A stretch of DNA of 64,000 nt, taken from Lucifuga dentata. Lineage: Eukaryota > Chordata > Actinopteri > Ophidiiformes > Bythitidae. The stretch's first letter is position 1; the number at the start of each line of letters is the position of its first letter. The stretch covers positions 42,501 through 106,500 of the forward strand of contig VXCM01000269.1 of assembly GCA_014773175.1 (NCBI GenBank). The letters are read 5' to 3'. Under the pieces are notes generated by a model that searched no databases, was not told the origin of the DNA, and saw only the letters and a program-made list of their open reading frames with translations. A program made the translations under genes and the position numbers. Positions 31,150-44,860 of this stretch are shown piece after piece.

Positions 31150-31455
31150 ATCAAACATAACCATCCATCCATCCATTCTCAATACCCGCTTATCCTGTGC
31201 AGGGTTGCAGTGGTCAGTGGGCGAGAAGCAGGGTACACCCTGGACAGGTCACTAGTCCATCAGAGGGGTGTCACATATAGACACATAATCTCATTTACGC
31301 TCACAAGCACACCTACAGGAGAAAACCAGAGCACCTGGAGGAAAACCACACAGACATGGGGAAAACATGCAAACTTCACACAGAAAGGCCCCAGTTGGAT
31401 TCAAACCCATGACCTTCTTGTTGTGAAGCAGCAGTGCTAACCACCAACCACCTGG
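31150..31455 (-). mobile_element. Fish SINE-like repeat with ATGG tail, copy 2
   Basis: Reverse orientation of the 7290 copy: the tail appears as CCATCCATCCATCCATT, then ACCCGCTTATCCTGTGCAGG, GGACAGGTCACTAGTCCATC and AACATGCAAACTTCACACAG. The open frame across it (31117-31440) is not a gene. Confidence 0.78.
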
Positions 31456-31663
31456 CTCATAATCTAGGTGTCATTCTTGTTTGCTCCAGTATTTCAGAAT
31501 ATGGAGACAACCTGGTTAAAACAAAACAAAACAAAAAAAAAAAAAAAAAAAAAAAAAAGGATAAAGGTTCAATAAAGCCTAAAATACATATCATACAATG
31601 ATTTTCTGGTTTGAATTAGGTGTAATTTGCCTTGATATCCCATTGCTAAACCACATTAACACT

Positions 31664-31666
<3 letters not shown>

Positions 31667-31720
<54 letters not shown>
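31667..31720. repeat. (CA)n microsatellite
   Basis: Uninterrupted CA array. Confidence 0.96.
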
Positions 31721-31723
<3 letters not shown>

Positions 31724-32496
31724 AGCATTAGCCAAACACACTGTGAAATACCTTCGGAGGAGTAAGTCTGTATGCAGGCAGTAGTGCCTAGGCCATGTTC
31801 CCCTTCACCCAGCCATCTGGTTTCAGTTCAGACCCATCTGGATCTGTTTCTAGCCCAGGCATCTCAGGAATACATTTTGGAGGGGTGCCCACATCCGTTC
31901 ACACAGACAAGTGTTTTCAATTACTCAATTTTAAATGTCTCTGAAACCCCAGCGATTGAGCTTTTTTTTTCTTTCTTTGTTTTTCTTTTTTTTTTTTTTT
32001 TTTTTTNTTTTTTTTTTTTTTTTTTTGTTAGGCAGCCCGTGGTGGTAAACACTACTTTAAAAAGAGCTGCTTCAAAGAGAGATGGCTGACCAATTCATAA
32101 GACGCTGACTGAGTTACACCTTGATGATTGGGAGTAGCATGTCAGCACTTAGCTTGGCAAGCTGAAGTTCAACCACAGCTCATATACGCCTTACTATAGC
32201 TCATGGCACATGTTTGTGTGGTGATTTCAGTGCACTGGTTGAACCACCACAAATATTCTTTCAGTCAATATGAAGATAGCTGACAGATGAGAACCATGCA
32301 AAGAGCTCACCTTGTAACTGACAGGGTTAGTCCAGAAGTTTCCACACCAAAAGGCATGAATTAGCTTGATGTTTGGTTGAGGTTTGAGCCATCAAAGACG
32401 TAAGAATTTTTTAGTCTATGAACCTCTTTTAAATCTATATGGCTCTTCTGTTCAAACTGACTAATATTGATGCATTCCTGATGTGTAGCACACATC

Positions 32497-33645
32497 AATT
32501 ATCCATTCATCCATTTTCTGAGTCTTATCCAGATCCAAGTCACTGGGACAGCAACCTCAACAGGCTTAGTCTAGATGTCCTTCAGCTCACCCATATCTTC
32601 AAGCTCTTCCTGTGAGATCCCAAGGTGTTCCCAGGCAAGATGGGATACAATATCCCTCCAGTATGATTTGGGTCTGTCCCCGGGATCTCCTCCCAATTGG
32701 ACATGCCAGGAATACCTCCAACAGGAGGCAACCTGATCAGATACTTGAACTCATCTGGTTCAGAGTTTCAGAGTCATTGAGTTTTGCAGTCTGAAGCTGA
32801 GCCTAGACACCCTACAATGGAAAATAATATTAGTCAGCTACATCAATGTGTTGCACCAATCAGCCCATTCATCCCACCCTCCATGTTAGCCTCACTGTGA
32901 GCAAGACACATGAGGCAGCAAATCACTTCCAAACTGGACAGGAACAATCATGCTAAGGTTTTGCACTTGGAGTCACTAGCCTCCATCCCATTCACTTCAC
33001 CGCTTGGCCCTAACATACTGGAGGTCACTGGGTGATGAAGCCAGGACTACAACATCATCAGCCATGCTTCCCTCCTTTACCTGCAACTTTATGTCCATGA
33101 AAATCACAGCACCATCAGTGACTTGATCTAACCTTGACAACAACCAACACCCAGGATGTATGTGCCAATCCATAAGTACATTCCCAGACCTTCCACAGCT
33201 TCTCAGTGCAAGTCTCATCCAAGCCTGAAGCCTCACCACTGCAGATCATTTTAACTACCACAGACTTCAATTGTGCAGATGGGAAAAGTCTTTCCCTGAG
33301 CCCAAAGCTCTTCATTCTCCACGGACAGGTGGGGTTCAAGAGTTCCACAGCCATAACCCCAGTCAAGGTCCATTTTCTATGGCCTCCCTGAACTCCTCCA
33401 ACAACAACTTTTGGCTTCTGTGACAGTCCTTCAGCCTGATACCTGTCTACTGAGTCCAGTGGCCTAACCAAGCTGAAAGGCCTATGTCTGCAGCTTAACA
33501 GCTTCCTGCACTGCTGTGTGGGGTCCTGAGTAATCACCATGACAAACACTAACATCTTTTTGGCCACAGCTGTGATTGTCAACCAGGTGGTAATCAGCTG
33601 ACAGCTCTGCTCCTCTCTTCACCCAAATGTCCAAAACATACAGCC
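32497..33645 (-). mobile_element. LINE (non-LTR retrotransposon) relic, 3' end at left
   Basis: Read on the minus strand, the end runs through TGGGAACACCTTGGGATC and GGATAAGACTCAGAAAATGG and finishes in a GGATGAATGGATAATTG tail, a fish LINE 3' end. Upstream, decayed frames keep two reverse-transcriptase landmarks: GEASGLDETCTEKLWK (from a GKAPGxDxIxxExLK-type motif) and ADDVVVLASS (the catalytic xxDD region). Large internal deletions and stops make it dead. The clade (RTE, Rex or L2-like) is not resolved by eye. Confidence 0.75.
33115..33582 (-). pseudogene. LINE reverse-transcriptase remnant
   Basis: A 155-codon open frame that lies wholly in the LINE relic. It contains GVQGGHRKWTLTG and GEASGLDETCTEKLWKVW, recognisable as endonuclease-RT linker and early RT sequence, after which the frame breaks. 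Not a host gene. Confidence 0.7.
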
Positions 33646-33649
33646 ACAG

Positions 33650-35000
33650 ATCCCATGATTTGACAAGCCTGTTGTGCGTTTTTTGTTTTTTTTTTTAAAC
33701 AATATAAACTGATAAGACAATAGGTTAATGGGGAAAAGGTAATGTGTAGCAAAGGTTACAATTTTTGTGCAACTTAGTCAGCTGCATATTTCATTTTGAT
33801 ATTCTATCATTAACAGAGAATTTTCCCGTTTCTGGAAGAATTTCTGTGTGTCACGTCCGCATACTGATGGATTCTGCTGTGTCAGAGTGTAACTGAATCT
33901 ATTTTAAATTGGGACCAACAGCACATTTTAATGACTTCTGTAACTAAACCAGTGCAGACCTTGCACAGGATACCCCATGGGCATGTACCCGTAGAGCTCG
34001 AGTATTTCACATGAGTGTGTGATAAGGTCTATGGTGTAGCACTTATACATTCTCACAGGCAGTGACAGTTAATCCAAAGGAAATACTGCTGCTTTTTTCA
34101 ATTTGCATGCTAATACCATTCCTGATTTAATCTACTATGAGCTGCACAGTGGTAGCCCTCATATATGTTCCCTCTCAGGCATCTTTTCCCCATCTATCGC
34201 GTCTATCTTGCATTAATACTGCACCAGCTCACTGCGTCCTTCTCTCTGTCAAATAATATAACACTGAGCTATCTTCGTAACATTATCACATTCTGTCTCT
34301 TAATAAAGAAAAATTCAAAAGTGAAAATTGAACATCATTTGTATCCCAAATAATTTACCCTCAAGATGGAAGCCTTTTCTGCACACAGCATATTTCAAAA
34401 CTAAACAATACGCAGGTAGACAAATGTGCCTCAATGCTATTGAGCAGGGCAGCAGACTTCCACCTTCTACCATACACTGAGTAGCAGCTGTGGTGGACAT
34501 TGTACTAGGTATGACTGTGTATGAAAGTTGGAAATGTAAGTGTGTGACTGAAAAAGTAAAGAAAATCCTCAAAATCCCCACATGCAGCGGCAAGCTGTAA
34601 TTCTCATCATTAGACTAAGTCCCAAGCTGACAAATCTCTTTTAAAGACAGTTTTTTTTTCTTGAAATTTGGAGGGTCGTTGTGGTTGTGATTATTGATGC
34701 TGGAGTCTTGTGGCATTCTCTGCGTCTATCTGTAATCTTTAATCAGACTTATGTACATAGCACTCCATCATAGACCCTTCAGCATCGCTCAGACAATGTT
34801 GACATGGTAATTGAATCTGAGTATGGCTTATGATGGGAACATAAGCCAGATGCCAGGATGTTTATGGCGTTGTTGCTTTGTGGGGAGCAGTGTACACAGG
34901 CCCTGTCTGTCACTGCCAGCACATTTTCCATGCTCCATGACTTCCTTTTGGTCACAGATCTCACGTAACGTATAGTGATGAAACCGGTGTAAGCAGTGAA
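33650..35000. other. Intergenic
   Basis: AT-rich low-copy DNA. No exon recognised. Confidence 0.6.
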
Positions 35001-35007
35001 ATGCCTC

Positions 35008-35110
35008 ATCTTCTTCTTTTCCTTTTGGCTTTCCCTTCAGGGGTCACCACAGCGAATCATCTGCCTCCATCTAACCCTATCCTCTGCCTCCTCTTCTCTC
35101 ACATGAAATG
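35008..35110. mobile_element. Short fish interspersed repeat fragment
   Basis: The string from TCTTCTTCTTTTCCTTTTGG through GGGGTCACCACAGCGAATCA and CCTCTGCCTCCTCTTCTCTC is a frequently seen teleost repeat end, by memory. Family not assigned. Confidence 0.5.
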
Positions 35111-35285
35111 CCTCATGTACTGTATATTAATTAATGCACGATGTCAGATGCTGTTAAAAAAAAACAAAAAAAAAAAAAAATTGTTACTATTGTACTCTAT
35201 CTTTTTAAACCTGATTTATGTTAACAAATAAGGCACATAGCCTGTTATCTCATTTACTGTGATGTTATTATCTAGTATACAAGAA

Positions 35286-35550
35286 TTGATTGATAAATTC
35301 TGAGCCAGACACAAGGGCTGAAATATTTTTGGTGGAATTTATATAATTCCTTTGGTGTTTTTGCTAATTAATTGCATTCATTTGTGCTAAGTGATTATAA
35401 CTATGAAGTTCCAGAGGTACTGAAGGTGCTGAGTTGTATAAGACAGACAAACTAAGTGAAGGTGATTATGGCTACTAGCCACAACTGTGACTTTGAACTA
35501 GTTCAGCTTCCACCCATCTCACCTGATTTGGCCCCTTCAGGCTTTTCCTT
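35286..35550 (+). mobile_element. Mariner fragment
   Basis: Starts TTGATTGATAAATTCTGAGC and shares interior blocks with the other copies (TGAGC/TGTGCTAAGTGATTATAAC, GTTCCAGAGGTACTGAAGG, CACCTGATTTGGCCCCTTCA). No right terminus; truncated. Confidence 0.75.
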
Positions 35551-38500
35551 CTTGGTTTGGCTTCTACAGGACTTCTGTAAAACTCCCTCCAGCATCTTTG
35601 GCAGATGTGCGTAACAATCAACCCTTGTAATGGGTTCAATTAGACCATAACAACCAGGATACTCTGATACTAAACAGATCATCAGTAAAAGACAAAACAA
35701 CAAAGCACTTGACAAATCACTTAGTACACAAGTAGTCAACATCACACACAGAGGAACATCCACCACCAGAACCGGAAGTGACCGGTTGTGAACCTAGTGC
35801 ACATGAATCTGCAGGGCGGCCTCCTCTGCACTCATTTGTTTATTAGCTGTTGCCTTTAGCGATTCTCTTTGTTGTATTTCCTTATGTAGCTTGTGTGAGC
35901 TAAATATGTAGGTTCATTTTCTCAATGCTCAATTAAGATTGATGACATGGAGTATGCACTGAGAATTTGATAATTACAAAAGAACATTCATTCATTCGTT
36001 TGCAGCATAGTATTTGATCAAGCCCTGTAAAACACTTCAGACTCTCGACCTGCCTGTACAAAGCAAAAAAGCAAGAAGTGTTATTTTGTCTCGATACAAG
36101 CCACAGCCCACTAGTTTCATGGCAGACACCCTAACCACACAACCACTGAGATGGATAATGGAGAAAGCAATAGGATTTGTAGTAAAATTGCTGTGCGTCT
36201 TCACTGAAACACAGCCTCCATGTCTTCCAGAGCCTCAGCAACTTGGCTGATCGCTGTGAGTGAACGCAGATGGGAAAGATGCCCAGCAGTGGAAAACGGG
36301 GAATAAACTAGCATAATGAAAGCATCATGGCACAGTGAAAAGCCGGTCCAAGCCATCAGCGAGAAGACCCCGGGGGTAGGAAGATGGGCTGGTGTGCGTG
36401 CTGGGGGCTGGAAGCTTGCCTANGAGAAGACCCCGGGGGTAGGAAGATGGGCTGGTGTGCGTGCTGGGGGCTGGAAGCTTGCCTAGATCCAGGAGCTCTG
36501 CTGGCCCTCTGTGGGTCATGGCAGGCCTCTCCCTCACCAAACAGCTCCTCCTGTGAGCAGACTGAAAGCTGATATGCCATCTTACAGGTTCAGCCCTGAG
36601 CTACTAAATACCATATCAGGAAAATTAAATGCTTAGTTGATAATGGCAGCGCAATGGCAGCCCAAGTTCGTCTTTTACAGATGGATTTGCATCTGCATTT
36701 GACGCCATTGACAGGGAGGAGGAGGAGGAGGAGGAGGAGGAACTCAGAAGACTCGTGCTTTTGATCAAATCTAGTGCATGTATGTTGGAATATGGAAGTT
36801 ACCACCTAGAGTTACATGACAGAAGTGTAAGATCAGCTGTTAAGTAAAGAAAATCAAATAAGAGATATATTTCCCAGCTGTTTGAAGTTATGTGAAATTA
36901 GAGATGATGCTTTTCAGGCATGTGCTGCAATTCATGTTTGAGTTGGAAGTTTTACTTTCACCTTTATTAACTATTTTGTGACTCATTTCAAGATCCACAT
37001 CATCTATTCAATGTAGATGGACTTACATAGAGAGCATACACAACTGATATGTCTAGAAATTCTTGAATTTTATGATACCTGTGGTAATTACAACTAAAAT
37101 TGTAACATCAATTAGCATGTACACAAAAAGGTGAGGATTTACTATTTGTGCAAATGTAATAAACCATTGTAGATAACCAAAAAAATTGTTTTTATCTAAC
37201 AATCTATTCTGCTTGGCTCAGTTCACTCATAAATTTTTCATTAAGGTTATATAATTTCCATTCACAGTCCTTAACAAAGATCTTATTCAGTGGAAAAGGA
37301 AAAGGATCTCACATCTATTAGTTCCAGTCAACAGCCTTTTAATTCAGTATACTTGGTTTAAAGTTTAAAGTTCCCTCTTCTCATCAACTTTCATTCCTGT
37401 GACTATAAATAAAGTCTGTCAATAGGAGCCATTATTCCCTCTCCACTTGCGAGAGCAAGCTTCATGATTAAGTTATCTTCTCCAAGGCTCTGGGGTACAA
37501 TGCTACCTATTCACTGCTGCTGTTCTGTCACTTTGACAGATATCCTGCTCTTCAACCGGGCCCAACATCCATTTACCCTTTGTAAGTGTTTTATCTGTTC
37601 TATAAATCACAGGGCTAAATGGTTTAACCTGAAATTCAAGCTACAAACTGTAGACACAGTAGATTCATATTGTAAAGGCCCTAAATATTCCCAGGAAATG
37701 TAAAACTCTCATCACCACATACATATTAATTCAAAACTCATTCATGCAATTTTGAACTTATTTGTGTATACTTTTAATTCATACAGTGATGGATACCAAC
37801 CAAAGCCTCAGTTTTGTAATTTGTGGTTTAGTGGCTATTTTCTCTATATTCCACATTCTAATGCCACCTTGACTAAGATGATTGTGGTTTTGATTCATGC
37901 TCTATGTAAATAACTCCAGCTTTCTTATGAGTCCTATTCATTAACCACTTCCAAACCCAGTTGAAAAGGCTTTATTAAAAAAGTTCAATATAATCCTCAC
38001 TCTTTTAAAATTAAAATAACTAAATAAATAAATAAATAAAAATAAAATCACAGTCTGGTCCTCCATCAACACACTAAGCCAATTTTACATGGTCAAAAAC
38101 TTATTCTGATCCACATTTAGTTTCTCTTGCCTTTTCTAGCACCGAGTTGTAGTTTGCATGTTGTAAAGTTTTACAGCACTGCTACATGTAGCAAATAATG
38201 GAAATAATAAGGAAAAATAGTCAATAACAAATATGGCAAACAAAGTATTTTAGACACAATTCACTATTTATACTATATTGAAAACTTATAATGGAAACCA
38301 AATCATATCATAACATAAATATTTTATTAGCAAAGGCATTTCTTGGTTAGTTGTTACATGTGATATGTAGTATTGTATCAAAGACACACAGTGGAAGTCC
38401 TGTTTCACATAACATCTGTTAAACTAATAGAAGAGGAAGAAATCATGAAGATTGCTTGGCATTAATGGGTAACAAAGAGAAAGTGTTAATCCAAAAAGCA

Positions 38501-39140
38501 ACAGTCTGAACCTCTGCAACAGCCAACACTGTGTTCATCGACAGCACATCCTGTCAAACTGTTCTTCAGTATTCATTCTTTGTAAGTCACTTTATGTAAG
38601 AGTGATTTGATGGCAATAGTTGCTCTGTTAAGCAGCTGTGGAAAGTATAGGGACTTTTCCTCAGTCTATTCAATGTCACATCTACTGACAGAAAGCCTGT
38701 TTACAACTTCCAAATATATCCACCTGCATGTCTGTACAACCTGCAAAGATGGTGAAGTTGCCATGCAATTTCCACTGATCTATCAAGACCAGCATCAAAT
38801 AGTGAGAGTCAGGGACATGCAAACAAGGCAAGGCTGGGTCAAAGCCTTTCTGCTTTGTCGCTATTAGCAGGAGGACGGATATCACGGGTGATATGCAGCA
38901 CAAATAGGAGATAATGAAGATAAATTAAAAGGTGACATAAAATGAAGGAGTACATACATGAAAGACAAGCTCAGTTATTTTTCTCTTATCTTTCATCTCT
39001 CCCAAAACAGATACTCCTAAATTAGATTGACACCCATGGTGGAAGCTGCATTATACTGTATTATTTTCCAATGTATCATCGTGATGCATATTTTCAACAC
39101 AGGGGTCATTACATCTTGATTCATAATAAAACATAAGTTC
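35551..39140. other. Intergenic
   Basis: AT-rich DNA with a (GGA)n array (36714-36740), a tetranucleotide AAAT array (38020-38045) and one duplicated contig join. No exon recognised. Confidence 0.6.
36361..36485. repeat. Assembly-junction direct duplication
   Basis: Two identical 62-base copies flank the N at 36423, with the same geometry as in nkx2.7 exon 2. Confidence 0.9.
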
Positions 39141-39149
39141 ATTCCAGCT

Positions 39150-39600
39150 AAGAATTTTTGGCTCAGGAACATTCCAGGGAGGCTTTCCAGGCTGCTGGTA
39201 TGGTTCAAGTCAACGTTCAAGGTTTCATGGGAATGTTTTCTGTAGAACATTTGGTAAGACAATATTTCCAGATGGTTCCAACTCTAGAAGGCTTCCTAGA
39301 CTGTTTTCAGAGAAACCTCTCAGAACCATATCTTCAATCAGTGGTACTGTTCAAGATCTGCTAAAAACAGGTTCCCTGGAAAACCTTCAGGGAACATTTC
39401 CAGGACATTCTGTAGAGGTTCAACCTTCAGCTTGATGATAATTGCACAATCATAAGAGATTGTTACATAAAAAATGTGTGGGAATGTTCCTGGAACCAAC
39501 AAACGTTCTTTAGTGGTTATTAAATGGTACTATTGTACAAAATTGGAACCCTTAGGGAGCATTACAGGGATGCTGGCTGTTTGTTGCAATATCTCTGTGT
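39150..39600. repeat. GGAAnnTTCC-rich degenerate repeat, locus 1
   Basis: Repeated variants of GGAACATTCCAGG, GGGAATGTTTTCTG, AACCTTCAGGGAACATTTCC and GGGAATGTTCCTGGAACC. No fixed period is visible. The same vocabulary recurs at 46430-46800 and 47823-47880. Confidence 0.55.
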
Positions 39601-42600
39601 TAAGCATCTTAGAGTTAGAGTTCAAGGAGTAAAAGCAGGTATTTAAATATACAGTAAGGTGAAAAATGGGTTCTAATGTATCTCTGTCTTGTGTTACAGT
39701 AATGTACGATGTTGAAAGGTCAGGGCAAGGACACGAGGAAATAAAACACAGTAGTTATTAGTGTTTAGAGATTGATCATCTTTCAGTTGATGGTTACTTG
39801 GATGTGCCATGTCCACTATGCGCTTGTTCATCCAGTTAAAACATGAGTACAGTGGCTTTGGCATACATTTGCAAAATCTTCCGGTATTTATGGTAGACCT
39901 GTTTTGGAAATTTCAAAACCAGTTTACTCCTTACTGTCCAGAACCATTACATTTAGAAGAAAGCCTTGCTGAAGGTATTTTCTTGCATGGCTGGTGTATA
40001 TGTGTGAATCAAAGGGAAAGTAAATGAGTGGTGTTTTTATGGCTTCTTTTCTGTAGCACTTCGGTCCTGTGGGTTTATATAACTTTGTAACATAAACCAC
40101 ATAGAACACTCACAGTGAGTGGGACCTTGTAACCTTTCATGTTAGCATTCTTGGCACATTCACATTCTCTTCCTAAAAACATTCTCCATTTCAGCAGCCC
40201 GGTCAGACAGCTCTTGAAAGAACTGGAGCTATGATGCCAGACATAAAGCTCAGGTGCATGGTGAGTGCTTACTTTGATGTATAACGGTACTCATAATCAC
40301 AATTTTTTATTTATTTTTTAGAGACACTGTTTGTTTACAGATCTGGGAATAGACACTCAGTCCTCCAGAGTATGAGCCCAGAAAGGTTTTGATGAAGTGA
40401 TCTGGCTTGATCTCATGTTGAAATTGATTATTTTTACTCTGATTTAAACCCCTCCATCCTTAGTTAATTATTAGATTTCAACAGACCATGCCACTAAGGT
40501 TCACATAGTTCTGTCCTGGTATTTGTTAGTGAGTGTGTTTGCATTCTTGTCTGGGATGACAGATAACCCAGCTTTGCTTGCATGAAAGGCAGAATTGAAG
40601 AATGACTTTGTGCACAGTGGGGAATGTGTAAACCAGAGTGTCTGCAAATGTCCTCATTGGACCCCTACAGGTCTTTGCAGTTGCAAGATGACAAACTGCT
40701 GGCCATTAGTAATAGTTCTGATTGACTTAGGACAGGTTCATTTTCTTGATGTTATTCATGTATTAACACTTTTTTGGTGCTTTTGTTTTGAAGGTGTGAT
40801 ACAGGACCGAGGGGTCCTAAGCAGGTTTTGAGCTGTGGTCTGTGGTGTCAAAGCCCTGTCCTGGTATTTGCTTTGTAAGCTCAATTCTCCACAGACATTT
40901 TCAAGGTCTTAAGCAATTTTTATTTTGGCTGTCAGTCTTTTCTGTTTATGTTCTCTGCCAATGTTGCAATGATTTCAAAGCAAATGCTATTATATATTAG
41001 ATAAGAAGGCACTCTGAGAGTGCATACCTAGGCCAACAAAATCCCCAAGTAATAAAAAAGTTATCACTTAAAAAAAGAGCCACCATGTTAAATTTCATCA
41101 AAATCAGCCTATTAGCATTAATTTTATAGTTTTAAGCTGTCCTGCTTCAGCTTCCAGATTGTGGAAAGGAATCACAGGGGAGATCTCTTTACTGCTCCAG
41201 GGCCAAATAACCAGCTTCGGGGTTAACCCCCGTCCCTACATTTAGCCACTAGCACAGAAAACTCTGGGACTCTGTTTCTTGAGGAGCTGTAACCTTTCAT
41301 TTTACAGCAAACTAAACTTTAATTGTGCAATCACTGTTACTTTCACTATTACAGCAGTTATGCTAAACTGCAACATCAACCTGCTGCACACTGCCACACA
41401 TATCTTCATCTCTCTTTTGCTTACCTGCACACACGGACATGCTCATGTGTCCCTCAAACTACCCGTACTACCCTCACAACAACAGGCTAAAATAATTCTT
41501 CTGGATCCTGCATCCATAATATGATCCATCACCTCCAAAATATAATCACTTCTTCTTATCATTATCTATCTGTCCCCCCAAATAAAGGAGATGTAATACA
41601 AGACGATGTAATTTTTGGCTTTTACTAACAAATAGCAGTAGATTATCTTGTTGTTCTCATCAACTCCTCATCTTTTCAGCTTTTTACTGCTCTGGGGAGG
41701 ACACCATAACTCAAGGAAGCATAATTGAAAATTGCACAATTTAGAAACAGCATTTTATGTGGAAAAGAAGAGTCTTGCCCTCAGAAACAGACCCCTGCAC
41801 TGGTGGTGACTTTGTTGGGGGCAAATATTTTCCATTAAGAAATTCATGAGCTTGTAAACAGCTCAGTTCCTGGAAAGCACTGTTACATCTGGGATGATAA
41901 CCAGCCATTTTGGATAGAAATATCACTAATTTATGATTTTCACTGATGTACCTTCTCTGTTTTTCCTGCATCAGAACAGCTCCTGCTTCACATGTAATAA
42001 GCCCAGTGCTAATCCTGTAGGAAACCCTGCAGGAATTCCCGGAAACTCCATAATTAAAATCCCTTACCTAATTTTTAGACTTTTACAGTAAAGTGTACAT
42101 TTGTGTATGTTTGAGTGCATGCGTGGCCATGTCTGCCTTTGTTTTAGTGCTTGGCAACCTCAGATGCGTGTGAGCATGCAGGTGCACACAGAGCCGTGTG
42201 CTGGTGAAGATGAGTCAGTACAAAGTCACTTAGCAGCTTTATGGAGGATGTTTGTTAACTTTAAAGGGCCACCTGTGAGCAGCCATAAAACTGCCATTGT
42301 GCCAATTTTGTCTGAGCTGAGTCATATCATTTGTCATGCTCCACTTGGAGTTCTCATGTCTTCTTCTGTGGCTCCAGAGCTTTGAGGTGACGGTGCAACT
42401 GTGGATGATTTCTCACTTCTCACGCTATAGATTTTTACACAAATTCAGCAATTTCGAACTTTAATTTGAAACAGAATAAGAATATATGGAATAAGAAGAA
42501 TAGTGCATGTCTTTGTATGGCAAAATGTAAGGGTATAACTAAAAAGAGAAAGGAATAGGGGTAATTTAAGGACAATTATCAGGAAAATTGCAGTGGAATA

Positions 42601-43900
42601 AATACCCAAAGTAAGTTTAATCACAGCCCTAATGCTTATAGTCTGTACTGAAGGTGATTATTATGAATTTTTTGGCTATTAGGTAAAATGAAGCCCACCA
42701 ATTATCATATCCTGCATTCAAAACAAGTCTCCAGGAAGTCTCAACAAAGAACTTGCAACTTCTTTAAGGGATTTTTTTTAATGCTATATTTAATTTTTAT
42801 GTCTTAAACAGGATGTAAAACTCTGGTATTCATTTTCTGTTCCCAATTCCCACTCACCGTGTGGCGCCTGAGGTTAACCTTCCTGGAAAGCACTGATTGT
42901 TTTGTAAAATATGAAGACTGTTGTTATTCACTTTAATGTATCTCATACACTTTGTGTTCCCTGGAATGTCTGGATTTTGCGGTCAAAAACCTAATAACAG
43001 AAAAAACAATCATACCTAATTTGTAGGTGACAATAGCAGCTACACAACATTCCTTATTTATTGCAAATGAAGAGTGTATGACCATGCTTTTTTTAAAATG
43101 CATTGTTGACAAATTCTCATGTATGGTAAGAGCAACAAAGTACAGCTGAATAATTGCCCTCTCCAGCCCTCAAAGTCATTAACACCAGTTATTTACATCT
43201 TATGCAGGAAGCAGATCAACTTCCTGTTCATTTGACTCCATTTCCTCCTGTTGCTGTTTTGTATTGTTTATCCTGTGTTTCTTCCTCTACGCACTTACAC
43301 TCTGTTCACATGCAGATTTATACAGCCATTCAAGAGCCCTTTCCAAGAACAAGTCTATTCATCAGGCAATATGAACATTTTAACTTGCCCTTCTGTCTGA
43401 CCTGAATAGTTTTTGTCCCCCCCCCCNCCCCCCCCCCCTTTCCCATGTGTCTAGAAAGCAGTTCAATCCTCACTTGCTCATATTGGAACTCATCAGCAGC
43501 CCAAAGACTGTCCTGTCTTCCCAGGACATACATCTGCTTTTCTGTACTCCACCTGACAGAAACACTATCTTCATGCAGATAATATTAGCTGGATCCCCTG
43601 TTTACTCAGTATTGAAAACTGAACCATTGTATTTGGATCAGTCAGGGTCTCTGGAGGCACAGTGTCAGGCTATAAATGGTGCTTGGGATTCCCTCAAAGT
43701 TGAAAGACAACACAGCCTTTACTGCAGTGACACAGTGGCTGTAGAGGGATTTCAGGGAAAAAATTAGATCTATGAAAAGATGATTATGCCACTTAACTTT
43801 GTCTTACTGTTTAACATTTTTATTGGTTTAGCCAATACACAGTACAAGCGCATCTGAAAACAAGTACAGCTGGAAATACTGTACAGAGCTCAAAGATGCT
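39601..43900. other. Intergenic
   Basis: AT-rich DNA with fragments of a dispersed repeat at about 41005-41110 (GAAGGCACTCTGAGAGTGCA) and 41520-41580 (CACCTCCAAAATATAATCAC), and a C-run contig join (43417-43438). No exon recognised. Confidence 0.55.
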
Positions 43901-43907
43901 GAAGAAA

Positions 43908-44055
43908 CACCCATCTTTCCATCTATTTTCTAAGCACTTATCCTATGCAAGATCATGGGGGCTGGAGTTTGTCCTGGAATTCACTGAGCAAGAGGATGGA
44001 CGGGTCATCAGTCTTTAACTTGGCTAACACATAGAGACACACAAATACCAAACTT
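43908..44055 (-). mobile_element. Fish SINE-like repeat, copy 3, tail part
   Basis: Reverse-orientation tail and body (CCATCTATTTTCTAAGCACT, TATCCTATGCAAGATCATGG) ending at AGAGACACACAAATACC. Its continuation appears about 1.3 kb to the right at 45350. Confidence 0.65.
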
Positions 44056-44439
44056 ATTGATGACCAATTCTTGTCCTAGGGACCACATTGTTGCCTGTTG
44101 TCTCCTACAAAGACATCACAGACTTTCATACCGATGGTGCTGAAAGGTGCTGGCCGGTGTCCCAGAATCACACTCACTGTGTGGTAGCAATTACTTCTGC
44201 ATCTATTGGAGCCACTTCGATTGTTGTGGTCTTTGATTTTTTTTTTTTTTTTTNATTTTTTTTTTTTTTTTCTTTTGTAGTCTCGTTTTAGTTCTGGTAA
44301 ATGTAAGACGATCTTTTGAAATACCTTTTTCACTTTGAGTGGACAATTGACAGTCTCTCTGGATCTCCTTCAATAGATAAAGGGGCTCTTCTTTAAAAGT
44401 TTTGAAGCCTTGCTTTTACTATTCCATTGTATAGTGGCT

Positions 44440-44860
44440 TAGAAATTAGGCACTCAGTGCTGCATCTGCTAAACATCTTTTTGACACCTGTTTCTTGACC
44501 TAAATTCTTTATTTTGTAACTGTACAAAAGAATCAGCAAGTTACACTTTCCCAGACAATTTCCCTGACCACATAAGACAATTGTATATTCATACACTCTG
44601 TATTTTTATGATACAAATTGTTAGTTCACACATTCTGTACTTTTATCTTACAGTCATCTACAGTCCATCTTGACCAGCTCTGCCCCTCCCTTGTTGCTCC
44701 CTCTCTATAAAGCCACTGTGTAACTTCTATACTTGTAAGATTCTTTTGCATTGCATGTTGTAAGGGTGATCTCCTGGTGAGATCTTCAATAAACTTCAAT
44801 CTAAGGAAGACAAGACTCTGAGACTCCTCTTTAAGACAACACCTACAAGCTTACTTAACA
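44440..44860 (+). mobile_element. Possible solo LTR
   Basis: TATAAA at 44706 and AATAAA at 44788 are about 80 bases apart, as promoter and polyadenylation signals are in an LTR. The sequence after AATAAA ends at ...TTACTTAACA. A 6-base match GTGGCT occurs just before 44440 and just after 44860, a possible target duplication, but the left end is TA rather than the usual TG. No viral coding sequence is present. Low confidence. Confidence 0.35.

Noticed and set aside
31117..31440. 107-codon plus-strand frame
   Set aside because: Entirely within the SINE-like repeat.
36361..36485. Apparent tandem duplication
   Set aside because: Exact 62-base copies around a single N; assembly artefact.
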